A DNA stretch of 64,000 bases, taken from NCBI RefSeq assembly GCF_001905655.1, contig NZ_JMHT01000022.1, forward strand, positions 62,001 to 126,000, given 5' to 3'. A model generated the notes under the pieces. The model was not told the origin of the DNA, did no database searches, and saw only the letters and a list, made by a program, of their open reading frames with translations. Origin of the DNA: Mycobacterium sp. ST-F2 (GTDB taxonomy: Bacteria; Actinomycetota; Actinomycetes; Mycobacteriales; Mycobacteriaceae). This document shows, piece after piece, positions 17,518 to 25,089 of the stretch (the first letter of the stretch is position 1; each line of letters opens with the position of its first letter). The translations under genes were made by a program, and so were the position numbers.

Positions 17518-17588
17518 ACCGCGACGATGGCGCGTATGGCCGACAGAATTCGCGCTGTGGTGGCGTCGAACACATCGAAACCCACGAG

Positions 17589-17615
17589 TTATCCACAGTG
17601 CGCGATTCATCCACA
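17589..17615 (+). promoter_or_regulatory. DnaA-box pair upstream of the yraN operon
   Basis: TTATCCACA (17589-17597) is a consensus DnaA box, and TCATCCACA (17607-17615) differs at one base. They have the same orientation and the same 18-bp spacing as the pair at 2293-2319. They lie in the 229-bp region between the divergent yraN and the first exported-peptide gene. Function inferred from motif and spacing only. Confidence 0.45.
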
Positions 17616-17746
17616 GGGATGCCTGAAAAGACTCGTTTCTGCCGAAGAACGATCAATTGCTGCCAACCGCCGACGCGTCGAAATACCCCGGGCCCCTGCC
17701 CCGTTGAACCGGGCATCAAAGCTTCGGCTACAAGGAGTTGGGGACA

Positions 17747-17914
17747 ATGAAGAAGCTCGGAATCGCCGCACTGGTGGCAAATGGATTGGCAGCAGCGGTG
17801 CTGGGTCTGGCCGCGCCGGCATCGGCGGACTACTCGCACCACGACTGGGTCAACGACATTCACCCGCGCGCTGAGGCGCCGCAGGTCGACAACACCGTGC
17901 ACCAGAGCCGCTGA
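17747..17914 (+). CDS. Tiny exported peptide, copy 1
   Basis: A 55-residue ORF with AAGGAG 11 nt upstream of its ATG. A Lys-Lys N-terminus, a hydrophobic core and an AxA site (MKKLGIAALVANGLAAAVLG, then LAAPASA) form a clear Sec signal peptide cleaved after ASA (residue 27). The predicted mature peptide is 28 residues: DYSHHDWVNDIHPRAEAPQV then DNTVHQSR. It has no Cys, so it is neither disulfide-bonded nor a lipoprotein. A strong terminator follows immediately. The gene, its upstream ~100 bp and its terminator position are duplicated 434 bp downstream. I believe related short mycobacterial proteins exist but know no function. The His-His and C-terminal QSR are conserved between the copies. 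Confidence 0.8.
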   Translation: MKKLGIAALVANGLAAAVLGLAAPASADYSHHDWVNDIHPRAEAPQVDNTVHQSR

Positions 17915-17923
17915 GCAACAGCG

Positions 17924-17960
17924 AAAGTTGGGGCGCCCCTCGGGGTGCCCCAACTTTTTT
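17924..17960 (+). terminator. Terminator after exported peptide gene 1
   Basis: An 11-nt perfect stem (AAAGTTGGGGC at 17924-17934 with GCCCCAACTTT at 17947-17957) is followed by a T-run to 17960. Textbook intrinsic terminator, starting 9 nt past the stop. Confidence 0.9.
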
Positions 17961-18180
17961 GTGCGGAACAAGGAGGCAGCTCCGGGCGCCCCACCACCCT
18001 CAGAAGGGAGTTAGCTGAATCACCACATTTGGTTTCGGCACTGCCGCGACGATTGCCGACATTGACGCGATACTGCCGAACGACGACCAATTGCTGCCAT
18101 CGGCCCCGCTGCGGAAATTCCCCAGGTCCCCCCTCGGTTGAACCCAGCATCAAAGCTTCAAAAACAAGGAGTTGGGGACA

Positions 18181-18348
18181 ATGAAGAAGCTCGGACTGGC
18201 CGCCCTGATCGCCAATGGTATGGCTGCTGCGGTACTCGGTTTGGCCGCGCCGGCATCCGCGGATTACTCGCACCACGGCTGGGTGAACGACATCAACCAG
18301 CACGCGTCGGCGCCGCAGGTCGATACGACCGTGCACCAGAGCCGCTGA
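18181..18348 (+). CDS. Tiny exported peptide, copy 2
   Basis: A 55-residue paralogue of the gene 434 bp upstream, with the same AAGGAG-TTGGGGACA leader, signal peptide (MKKLGLAALIANGMAAAVLG, cleavage after ASA) and 28-residue mature product DYSHHGWVNDINQHASAPQV then DTTVHQSR. About 20 of the 28 mature residues match copy 1. Differences cluster in the middle, while both ends (DYSHH, APQVD, TVHQSR) are fixed, so selection appears to act on the mature peptide. It has its own terminator. The sequence upstream of each copy also shares CAATTGCTGCCA and CATCAAAGCTTC. Function unknown. Confidence 0.8.
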   Translation: MKKLGLAALIANGMAAAVLGLAAPASADYSHHGWVNDINQHASAPQVDTTVHQSR

Positions 18349-18360
18349 CTGTCAGCAAGA

Positions 18361-18396
18361 TTCGGGGCCCCTCGTCGAGGGGCCCCGAATTTTTTT
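18361..18396 (+). terminator. Terminator after exported peptide gene 2
   Basis: The arm TTCGGGGCCCCTCG pairs with its complement ending at 18389, followed by seven T residues. Intrinsic terminator beginning 13 nt past the stop; it also faces the convergent ThDP-enzyme gene. Confidence 0.9.
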
Positions 18397-18404
18397 GCCC
18401 GCAC

Positions 18405-19979
18405 CTACAACAGCGCCGGCACCGCCGCGTCGATGAGGTACGGCCCCGGAGTCGCGTAGCCGACGCGGAGCAGCTCAGCCAGCTCTGCGGTGGTCGTCGC
18501 CTTGGCCGACGGCACGCCCATGGCTTCCGCCAACGCCGCGAAATCCGTCGTCGGGCTCGACAGGTCAAGCATGGCAGCGGCTTTCGGCCCGCTGGCCATC
18601 CCGACCTCAGTGGCGCCGACGCGCTGCAGCTCCATCCGCAGGATGGCGTAGGCGGCGTTGTTCAGGATCACCGTCACCACGTCGAGCTGTTCGTGCGCCA
18701 TGGTCCACAACGCCGAAATCGTGTACATGGCACTGCCATCGGACTGCAGGCACAGGACGGGACGGTCAGGGCGGGCCACCGCGGCACCGACCGCATTCGG
18801 TAGTCCGAAGCCGATGGCCCCGCCGGTCAGCGTCAACAGATCGTGTCGCGGCGCACTCATCGTTGCCTGCGGCAGCAGGAACCCGCTGGTGTTGGACTCG
18901 TCCACCACGATGGCGTTGTCGGGCAACGTGGCCGCCACCACCTCCACCCAGTTCTGGGTCGTCAATGCTGAATCCGCCGGCAGTTCCGGGGTTTTCAGTT
19001 CCGTCAGCACCGGCTCGCTACCCGGCGCCACGGCATCGGCCAAGGCCTCCAGCCCAGCCACCACGTCGCCGCTCACGGTGTGCACCCGGCAACCGGCGGG
19101 CACCAGGTCACTGGCCTTGCCGGGGTAGGCGAAGAACGACACCGGCGACCGGGCACCGGCCAGCACCAGGTTCTCGGCACCCGTGAGCTGGAATTGAGCG
19201 GCTTCGGCGAGATACGCCAACCGTTCGAAATTGGGCCGTCCGGCGCCCCGTTCCAGCCTGGCCGGGAAGGTCTCGATCAGCACCTTGGTCCCCGTCGCCT
19301 CGGCAATGCGACTGGCTGCACGAAGCCCGCGTTCCCGGCACGCCGAACTGCCCAGCAGCATGACGGTGCCCGCGCCGAAGACGCCCGCGTCCGCCTCGAT
19401 CAAGTCGTGTTCGGCAGGATCGACGCCGGCCCCATAGTCGAACGGCACCGCACTCGTGGCCGGCTCCCCCGCTGCCGGCTCGGCGCCTTCGGTCCACGAG
19501 ACGTCGGCCGGGAGGATCAACGTGGCCACCTGGCCCTGCTGTGCGGCCTCGATCGCGGCCACCGCATCGGTGGCGATGTCGGCCAACTTCTCACACCGGC
19601 GCACCCATCCGGACACCGTGCCGGCCATCGCGTCGATGTCGGATTCCAGTGGTGCGTCGTACTTCTTGTGGCCGAGCGCATGGTCGCCGACGACGTTCAC
19701 GACCGGCGAATAGGCCCGACGGGCGTTGTGCAGGTTGGCGATGCCGTTGCCCAGACCCGGGCCCAGATGCAGCAGCGTCGCCGCCGGCTTCTCGGCCATC
19801 CGGGCATAGCCGTCGGCGGCGCCGGTGACCACGCCCTCGAAAAGGCAGAGCACGCCGCGCATCTCGGGCACCGAGTCGAGCGCGGCGACGAAGTGCATCT
19901 CGCTGGTGCCGGGGTTGCCGAAGCAGACGTCGACGCCGGCGTCGACCAGTGTCCGGATCAGTGCCTGTGCGCCGTTCAT
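18405..19979 (-). CDS. ThDP-dependent acetolactate synthase/benzoylformate decarboxylase-like enzyme
   Basis: A 524-residue thiamine-diphosphate enzyme starting MNGAQALIRTLVDAG at 19979 with GAAGGAGAACG upstream. The N-terminal pyrimidine-binding domain has FGNPGTSE and the activating glutamate E48 (LFEGVVTGAADGYAR). The C-terminal diphosphate-binding motif reads SDGSAMY ... NNAAYAIL, where the usual GDG is SDG. It belongs to the acetolactate synthase-like group that includes decarboxylases of aromatic 2-oxoacids, and lacks the context of branched-chain amino acid synthesis. It is last of a minus-strand trio with a thioesterase and a CoA-transferase, so a role in carbon-skeleton degradation is likely. 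Substrate unknown. Confidence 0.8.
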   Translation of the reverse strand: MNGAQALIRTLVDAGVDVCFGNPGTSEMHFVAALDSVPEMRGVLCLFEGVVTGAADGYARMAEKPAATLLHLGPGLGNGIANLHNARRAYSPVVNVVGDHALGHKKYDAPLESDIDAMAGTVSGWVRRCEKLADIATDAVAAIEAAQQGQVATLILPADVSWTEGAEPAAGEPATSAVPFDYGAGVDPAEHDLIEADAGVFGAGTVMLLGSSACRERGLRAASRIAEATGTKVLIETFPARLERGAGRPNFERLAYLAEAAQFQLTGAENLVLAGARSPVSFFAYPGKASDLVPAGCRVHTVSGDVVAGLEALADAVAPGSEPVLTELKTPELPADSALTTQNWVEVVAATLPDNAIVVDESNTSGFLLPQATMSAPRHDLLTLTGGAIGFGLPNAVGAAVARPDRPVLCLQSDGSAMYTISALWTMAHEQLDVVTVILNNAAYAILRMELQRVGATEVGMASGPKAAAMLDLSSPTTDFAALAEAMGVPSAKATTTAELAELLRVGYATPGPYLIDAAVPALL

Positions 19980-20023
19980 CGTTCTCCTTCGCCGATTCCG
20001 CCAGCAGCCTGCGGATGACGGTA

Positions 20024-20824
20024 CTACCGGTCCGCGATCAGGCCTTCCTGCACCAGCGTCGCGATGCGGGTGCCGTCGGCGCCGACCAGACTTCCGGTGA
20101 TCACACCACGTCCCCGGCCCGCGGCGGGCGAACGCGATTCCAGCAGGTTCCACTGATCGGCCCGGATCGCATGGTGGAACCAGATGGAGAAATCGGTGGT
20201 GCCGCTGCGGTGGGTGCGGGCCTGCATGGAGTGACCGTGCACCTGCAGTGCCGGGTCGATTCCGTACAGGTCGGTGACGTAGCAGGCAATCATCATGTGC
20301 GACAACTGGTCCGGGGGCATGGGCACGGTGGCCCGCCACCACATGCGTCGGACGAAATCGCCCGACGACCGGTCGTCGACGATCCGGATGTCGAGTTCGT
20401 CAAGCGGCACCGCGGGCGCCGGCCCGGGCGGGCCGGTCAGCGGCAGCTGATCGGGATCGTCTGGGAGTGTGCATGATTCATCGTGCTCGGGACCCGGCAG
20501 ATCGACGGAGTAGGACACCGTCGCCACGGTCAGCAGCCGCCCGTCCTGGAAGGCCTCGACCCGTCGCGACGCTGCGGTGCGCCCGTTGTACACCCGGGCC
20601 ACCGTGTAGTCGGTGGCCGCGCCGGCTTCACCGCCGCGCAGGTACTGCAGGTGCATCGCTGTCGGGCGCATGTCCGGATTCACCGTTTGCGAAGCCGCGG
20701 ACAGGCTTTGTGCCATGAACAGACCGCCGAAGGCCCGTTTGCCGTCGGGTCCGCCGGCCCTGCCCACCCAGGCGTCGTCGCCATCTCCGGGCGACACCCA
20801 CAACAAATCAGGCAACACCGTCAC
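20024..20824 (-). CDS. Acyl-CoA thioesterase II (TesB-like, double hotdog)
   Basis: A 266-residue protein with two hotdog halves. GGLFMAQSLSAA (~residue 34) is the N-terminal hotdog helix. The putative TesB-type catalytic triad is Asp in CYVTDLYG, Thr/Ser in HRSGTTDFSIWFH and Gln in LVQEGLIADR. It hydrolyses acyl-CoA to free acid and CoA in the cytoplasm. Its start overlaps the stop of the CoA-transferase gene (ATGA), so the two are translationally coupled, and the ThDP gene follows 44 bp downstream. Confidence 0.85.
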   Translation of the reverse strand: MTVLPDLLWVSPGDGDDAWVGRAGGPDGKRAFGGLFMAQSLSAASQTVNPDMRPTAMHLQYLRGGEAGAATDYTVARVYNGRTAASRRVEAFQDGRLLTVATVSYSVDLPGPEHDESCTLPDDPDQLPLTGPPGPAPAVPLDELDIRIVDDRSSGDFVRRMWWRATVPMPPDQLSHMMIACYVTDLYGIDPALQVHGHSMQARTHRSGTTDFSIWFHHAIRADQWNLLESRSPAAGRGRGVITGSLVGADGTRIATLVQEGLIADR

Positions 20825-22050
20825 GCCACGGTCCCCGCTTCCGTGAGACGGGCGACGTCGGCGGCGGTCAATCCGAGGCGTTCGGTCAGCACCGCAGCGG
20901 TGTCGTCGCCGAGCGCCGGCGCCGGGCGAGGGGCCGGGTACACGCCGTCGATCCGCAGCGGCAGTCCCGGTGCCAGATACCGGCCGATGCGCGGCTGGTC
21001 GAGTTCGGTGAACAGCGGGTTGTCGGTCACCTTCGGGCTCGCAGCCACCTCACGGAAGTCCCGGTAGCGCTCCCACAGGATTGACGTCCCGCCGAGCGCC
21101 GCGGCGATCTCTTCGGCGGTGTGCGCGCAGAACCACACGGTGAACAGGCCCGTGAGCGCGTCGCGGTGCAGGTACCGCTCTCCTTCGTCGGTGAAGTCCG
21201 CGCCGAGCGATTCCGACAGCGCGGCAACCGCTTTCGCCGTACCCGTGACCTCGACGAGGTCCCGGAAATGCCGACCCGTCAACGCGACGATCATGAACGC
21301 GGCACCGTCGGCGCTGGCGAACTGCTGCCCGTACTGCCCGAAGATCGAGTTGCCGATGCGTTCACGCCCCACCCCGTTGACCATCACCTCGGTGAGAAAA
21401 CCGAGATTGCCGGCGGTCGCCAGGGCCACGTTCTCCAACGGAATGCCGACCCGCTGCCCCTGGCCGCTGCTGTCGCGGTGCCGCAGCGCCGCCGTCACCG
21501 CCAGCGCCAGATACAGACCGCACGACACATCCCAGGCCGCCAGCACATGGTTCACCGGGGTGTGCAGCTCGGCCGGGCCGGTGACCAATGGAAAACCCAG
21601 TCCGGCGTTGACGGTGTAATCCACAGCTGTGCCGCCATCGGCGCGGCCGGACACCTCGGCGTGGATCAGGTCGGGCCGCAGCGCAGACAAGGTCTCGTAC
21701 GAATGCCACTGCCGACCCGCCACGTTGGTGATGAAGACGCCGGCGTCGACGATCAGCCGGGTGACCAGCTCCTGCCCCTGCGCCGAACGTAGGTCCACCG
21801 CAACGGATCGCTTGCCCTTGTTCAAGCCCGCCCAGTAGATGCTCTCGCCGTCATCGGTGATCGGCCAGCGGTGGTAGTCGGCGGCACCGCCGACCGGATC
21901 GACCCTGATGACCTCGGCGCCGAGCTGTGTCAGCGTCATTCCCGCCAGGGGCACTGCGACGAAACTGGAGATCTCGACGATGCGCACGCCCGCCAGCGGA
22001 CGCACGGACTCCGGCCGCGCACGCGAGGAGCACGAATCACCAACCGTCAT
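20821..22050 (-). CDS. Family III (CaiB/BaiF) CoA-transferase
   Basis: A 409-residue family III CoA-transferase. PLAGVRIVEISSFVAVPLAG and LTQLGAEVIRVDPV are the standard N-terminal Rossmann segments. LNKGKRSVAVDLRS is conserved, and the aspartate in LAAWDVSCGLY is in the expected position for the acyl-enzyme nucleophile. Members transfer CoA between carboxylates, or act as alpha-methylacyl-CoA racemases when they carry a different set; the transferase role is more likely here. It is the first gene of the CoA-transferase/thioesterase/ThDP operon and diverges from the hydrolase gene with 113 bp between. Start uncertain by a few codons. Confidence 0.85.
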   Translation of the reverse strand: MTVGDSCSSRARPESVRPLAGVRIVEISSFVAVPLAGMTLTQLGAEVIRVDPVGGAADYHRWPITDDGESIYWAGLNKGKRSVAVDLRSAQGQELVTRLIVDAGVFITNVAGRQWHSYETLSALRPDLIHAEVSGRADGGTAVDYTVNAGLGFPLVTGPAELHTPVNHVLAAWDVSCGLYLALAVTAALRHRDSSGQGQRVGIPLENVALATAGNLGFLTEVMVNGVGRERIGNSIFGQYGQQFASADGAAFMIVALTGRHFRDLVEVTGTAKAVAALSESLGADFTDEGERYLHRDALTGLFTVWFCAHTAEEIAAALGGTSILWERYRDFREVAASPKVTDNPLFTELDQPRIGRYLAPGLPLRIDGVYPAPRPAPALGDDTAAVLTERLGLTAADVARLTEAGTVA

Positions 22051-22163
22051 CTGGACACCATAAAGGCCCTACGCAGCACAATCGGGCAGGCCCGGGCCCG
22101 TCGAATCCCGCCGGACGGGAGGTGGTCGCGGCCGCGTGACATTCACACCGTAATTTGGAACGT

Positions 22164-23015
22164 ATGACTGAGCTGAAGGAAGTCCAGACCGAGCGCGGCA
22201 CGCTGCGTTACTACGACGAGGGCACAGGAGATGACGGGGCCCCTGTCGTTCTCTTCCTCCACGGTTCGGGCCCGGGTGTCACGGGCTGGCGGAACTTCCG
22301 CGGCATCCTGCCGACCTTCTCGGCACACTTCCGCTGCCTGATCCTGGAGTTCCCCGGCTTCGGCGTCAGCGACGACTTCGGCGGTCACCCGATGATCGAC
22401 GCCCAGTCCGCCGTGGTGCCCTTCCTCGATGCGCTCGGCATCGACAAGGTCGACATCGTCGGCAACTCGATGGGCGGCGGCGTCGGCATCAACTTCGCCA
22501 TCAACAACCCCGACCGCATCGGCAAGCTGGTCACCATCGGCGGCATCGGCACCAACATCTTCAGCCCCGGCCCGTCGGAGGGCATCCGGCTGCTGCAGGA
22601 GTTCACCGAGGACCCCACCCGCCAGCGCCTGATCGATTGGCTCAACTCGATGGTCTACGACGAGAAGATCGTCACCGAGGAGCTGATCGAAGAGCGGATG
22701 AAGCTGGCCTCCGACCCCGAGACGCTCGAGTCGGCCCGCCGGATGTACGGCAAGGCCGCGTTCAAGATGATGATGAAGTTCATGCGGTCGGCCGACGCGC
22801 CGCCACAGCCGTGGGCGCAGATGCACAAGGTGAAGGCGCCGACGCTGCTCACCTGGGGCCGCGACGACCGCGTCAGCCCGTTGGACATGGCGCTGATCCC
22901 GATGCGCACCATCTCCAACGCCGAGCTGCACGTATTCCCGAACTGTGGCCACTGGGCGATGATCGAGGCCAAGGAAGCGTTCGAAAGCACGGTGCTGGGC
23001 TTCCTGCAGCGCTGA
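22164..23015 (+). CDS. Meta-cleavage-product hydrolase (HsaD/BphD family)
   Basis: A 283-residue alpha/beta hydrolase. FLHGSGPGVTGWRNFR gives the oxyanion-hole region typical of C-C bond hydrolases, GNSMGGG (~residue 109) holds the nucleophilic serine, GRDDRVSP the aspartate and NCGHWAM the histidine. The pattern matches HsaD and BphD, which hydrolyse the ring-opened product of an extradiol dioxygenase to a dienoate plus an acid. In this island it would act after HsaC on 4,9-DSHA. ATG at 22164 preferred over a TTG three codons earlier. It stands alone on the plus strand; a hairpin follows the stop. Confidence 0.85.
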   Translation: MTELKEVQTERGTLRYYDEGTGDDGAPVVLFLHGSGPGVTGWRNFRGILPTFSAHFRCLILEFPGFGVSDDFGGHPMIDAQSAVVPFLDALGIDKVDIVGNSMGGGVGINFAINNPDRIGKLVTIGGIGTNIFSPGPSEGIRLLQEFTEDPTRQRLIDWLNSMVYDEKIVTEELIEERMKLASDPETLESARRMYGKAAFKMMMKFMRSADAPPQPWAQMHKVKAPTLLTWGRDDRVSPLDMALIPMRTISNAELHVFPNCGHWAMIEAKEAFESTVLGFLQR

Positions 23016-23027
23016 CCTTCTGACTCC

Positions 23028-23075
23028 GAGCGGCCGTGCCCGCACACCGACGGTGTGTGGACGCGGCCGCTTGCG
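23028..23075. repeat. Palindromic intergenic element after the hydrolase gene
   Basis: CACACCG-A-CGGTGTG (23043-23057) is a perfect 7-bp palindrome flanked by GCGGCCG and CGGCCGC, able to form one long hairpin 12 nt past the stop at 23015. The block CGAGCGGCCGTG also occurs in the repeats near 2.9-3.05 kb, suggesting a common dispersed element. The rest of 23076-23314 shows no gene; it should hold the promoter of the next gene. Confidence 0.5.
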
Positions 23076-23314
23076 TTCATCGTGCGGTGGCGTACCCCAT
23101 CACTAGCGAGCCGACTGCGATTCCGCGGAATATATTGTCGGGCTTACCAACTGACCGGGCGGGAACATCGACCGGGGGTCGATACGCCGGGCGGCCTTGC
23201 GCGCCAAGGTGATTGCCCACCCACAACGGCCGGAGACGACTCTCACACCCGGAAGTCCGTACCAAACGGCCGATTTCACGCGAGCTCCTCGGCACGCACC
23301 CTAGGATCAGCACC

Positions 23315-24751
23315 ATGAATCGCTTGTCAGGCGCTGACGCAACCTTCTGGTTCGCCGAGACGAACAGTTGGCACATGCACGTCGCCGCGTCGTCCATCTA
23401 CGATCCGACCGACGCCCCGGATTTCAGCTTCGAGTCGGTGAAAGCGCTTCTGGCGTCGCGACTGCCCGAGATGCCGCAATTGCGCTGGCGGGTCACCGGT
23501 GCCCCGCTCGGCCTCGACCGGCCGTGGTTCGTCGAGGACGAGGAACTCGATCTCGACTTCCACGTTCGCCACATCGCAGTCCCGGCGCCCGGCGGCCGTC
23601 GCGAGCTGGATCAGTTGGTGGGACGGCTGATGTCCTACAAGCTGGACCGGTCCCGGCCGCTGTGGGAGTTCTGGTACATCGAAGGCGTCGAGGGCGGCAA
23701 GGTCGCGGTGCTGATGAAGATGCATCACGCCATCATCGACGGCGTCTCCGGAGCCGGACTCGGCGAGATTCTGCTGGACTTCACGCCCACGCCGCGGCCC
23801 CCCGCCGCCGAGCCGAGCGGGTCCTTGGTGGGCATCAAGGCGCCGGGCTTCGAGTCACAGGCCCTGGGCGGGCTGATCAACATCGGCATCAAGACGCCGT
23901 ACCGTGTCGTGCGGTTCTTGGAGCAGACCGTGCGTCAGCAGATTGCTGCGCTGAGCGTCGCCAACAAGCCGCCCGGGTACTTCGACGCCCCGCACACCCG
24001 GTTCAACGGCCCCATCTCGCCGCACCGCCGGGTCAGCAATTCGGGCGTCTCCCTGGACCGCGTGAAAGCGGTCAAGGAAGCATTCGGCGTGAAGGTCAAC
24101 GACGTCGTGCTGGCGTTGGTCTCAAGCGCCATGCGGAAGTATCTGGAGGACCGCGGCGAGCTGCCGGACAAGTCGCTCATCGCGCAGGTCCCGGTGTCGA
24201 CACGGACCGAGAGTTCCAGCGACCAGGTGGGCAACCAGGTCAGCGCCATGTCGGTGTCGCTGGCCTCCGACATCGTCGACCCCGCCGAACGGATCAAGGC
24301 CATCTACGCCAGCTCGCAGAGCGCCAAGGAAATGGCCAAAGCCCTGACGGCGCACCAGATCATGGGACTGACCGACACCACGCCGCCCGGCCTCGTGGCC
24401 CTGGCCGCCCGGGCCTACACCGCGAGCAAGCTCGGCGGCACCCTGAAACCGATGAACCTCGTCGTCTCGAACGTGCCCGGGCCGCCCGTGCCGCTGTACA
24501 TGGACGGCGCGATCCTCGAGCAGATGATGCCGATGGGCCCGTTGGTGATGGACGTCGGCCTCAACATCACCTGCTTCAGCTACCGCGACCGGATCGACTT
24601 CGGCTTCGTGACCACTCCCGAGATGGCGAACGACATCGACGCCATGGCCGATGCCATCGAGCCGGCGCTCGTCGAGCTCGAGATCGCGGCCGGCCTCGTC
24701 GAGGGCAAGGCGGCACCGGCCCGCAAGTCACCCCAGCGAGGACGCAGCTAG
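23315..24751 (+). CDS. WS/DGAT-type acyltransferase 1
   Basis: A 478-residue wax ester synthase/diacylglycerol acyltransferase, starting [17 protein letters not shown]. The catalytic motif HHAIIDG (H136-G142, within [13 protein letters not shown]) and the C-terminal [10 protein letters not shown] block are both intact. Mycobacteria carry many such enzymes, which form triacylglycerol or wax esters from acyl-CoA at the inner membrane or lipid droplet. The location beside steroid genes suggests storage of steroid-derived acyl-CoA. An ideal terminator follows. A second, divergent paralogue lies at 26612-28057. Confidence 0.9.
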   Translation: MNRLSGADATFWFAETNSWHMHVAASSIYDPTDAPDFSFESVKALLASRLPEMPQLRWRVTGAPLGLDRPWFVEDEELDLDFHVRHIAVPAPGGRRELDQLVGRLMSYKLDRSRPLWEFWYIEGVEGGKVAVLMKMHHAIIDGVSGAGLGEILLDFTPTPRPPAAEPSGSLVGIKAPGFESQALGGLINIGIKTPYRVVRFLEQTVRQQIAALSVANKPPGYFDAPHTRFNGPISPHRRVSNSGVSLDRVKAVKEAFGVKVNDVVLALVSSAMRKYLEDRGELPDKSLIAQVPVSTRTESSSDQVGNQVSAMSVSLASDIVDPAERIKAIYASSQSAKEMAKALTAHQIMGLTDTTPPGLVALAARAYTASKLGGTLKPMNLVVSNVPGPPVPLYMDGAILEQMMPMGPLVMDVGLNITCFSYRDRIDFGFVTTPEMANDIDAMADAIEPALVELEIAAGLVEGKAAPARKSPQRGRS

Positions 24752-24773
24752 CACCGGGAGCCACCGAGCCCCG

Positions 24774-24818
24774 AAATGCCGAACGCCACCGGCCCATACC
24801 GGTGGCGTTCGGCATTTT
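24774..24818 (+). terminator. Intrinsic terminator after WS/DGAT 1
   Basis: A 19-nt perfect stem (24774-24792 with 24799-24817), a 6-nt loop CCCATA and T residues at the end; 22 nt past the stop codon. Confidence 0.85.
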
Positions 24819-24994
24819 CGTCCGCCACAGCCGGCCCGAGCAGCGAGATTTCCCAGTGACTGGGCCGGCGCCCTCCACACACCCGTATCCGTGAGTAGGT
24901 TCTCGGGATGCTGTCCCAACACATATGGGCCGCGCCGACGTGCCAGACCACCGCGGGTAAGTCGCCGTCTTCAGGGCAGCAAGCGACTCAATCA

Positions 24995-25009
24995 CGTTGT
25001 CATACAACG
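24995..25009. promoter_or_regulatory. Palindrome in the fadD promoter region
   Basis: CGTTGT-CAT-ACAACG is a perfect 6-3-6 palindrome 80 bp upstream of the ligase start. It lies in an AT-richer stretch and so probably within a promoter. It differs from the KstR and KstR2 consensus sites I know. The binding protein is unknown. The remaining 24819-25089 shows no gene. Confidence 0.45.
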
Positions 25010-25089
25010 ATAAACAGTGTCGGCTGCGGCAGTTCCCGTCGCCGCGACCGGATCGTGCCGGCAGCGCGATAACACCGAACGGAGGACGT

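Noticed and set aside
24897..25089. Small gene before fadD
   Set aside because: No ribosome binding site or plausible protein; the palindrome at 24995 fits a promoter region.
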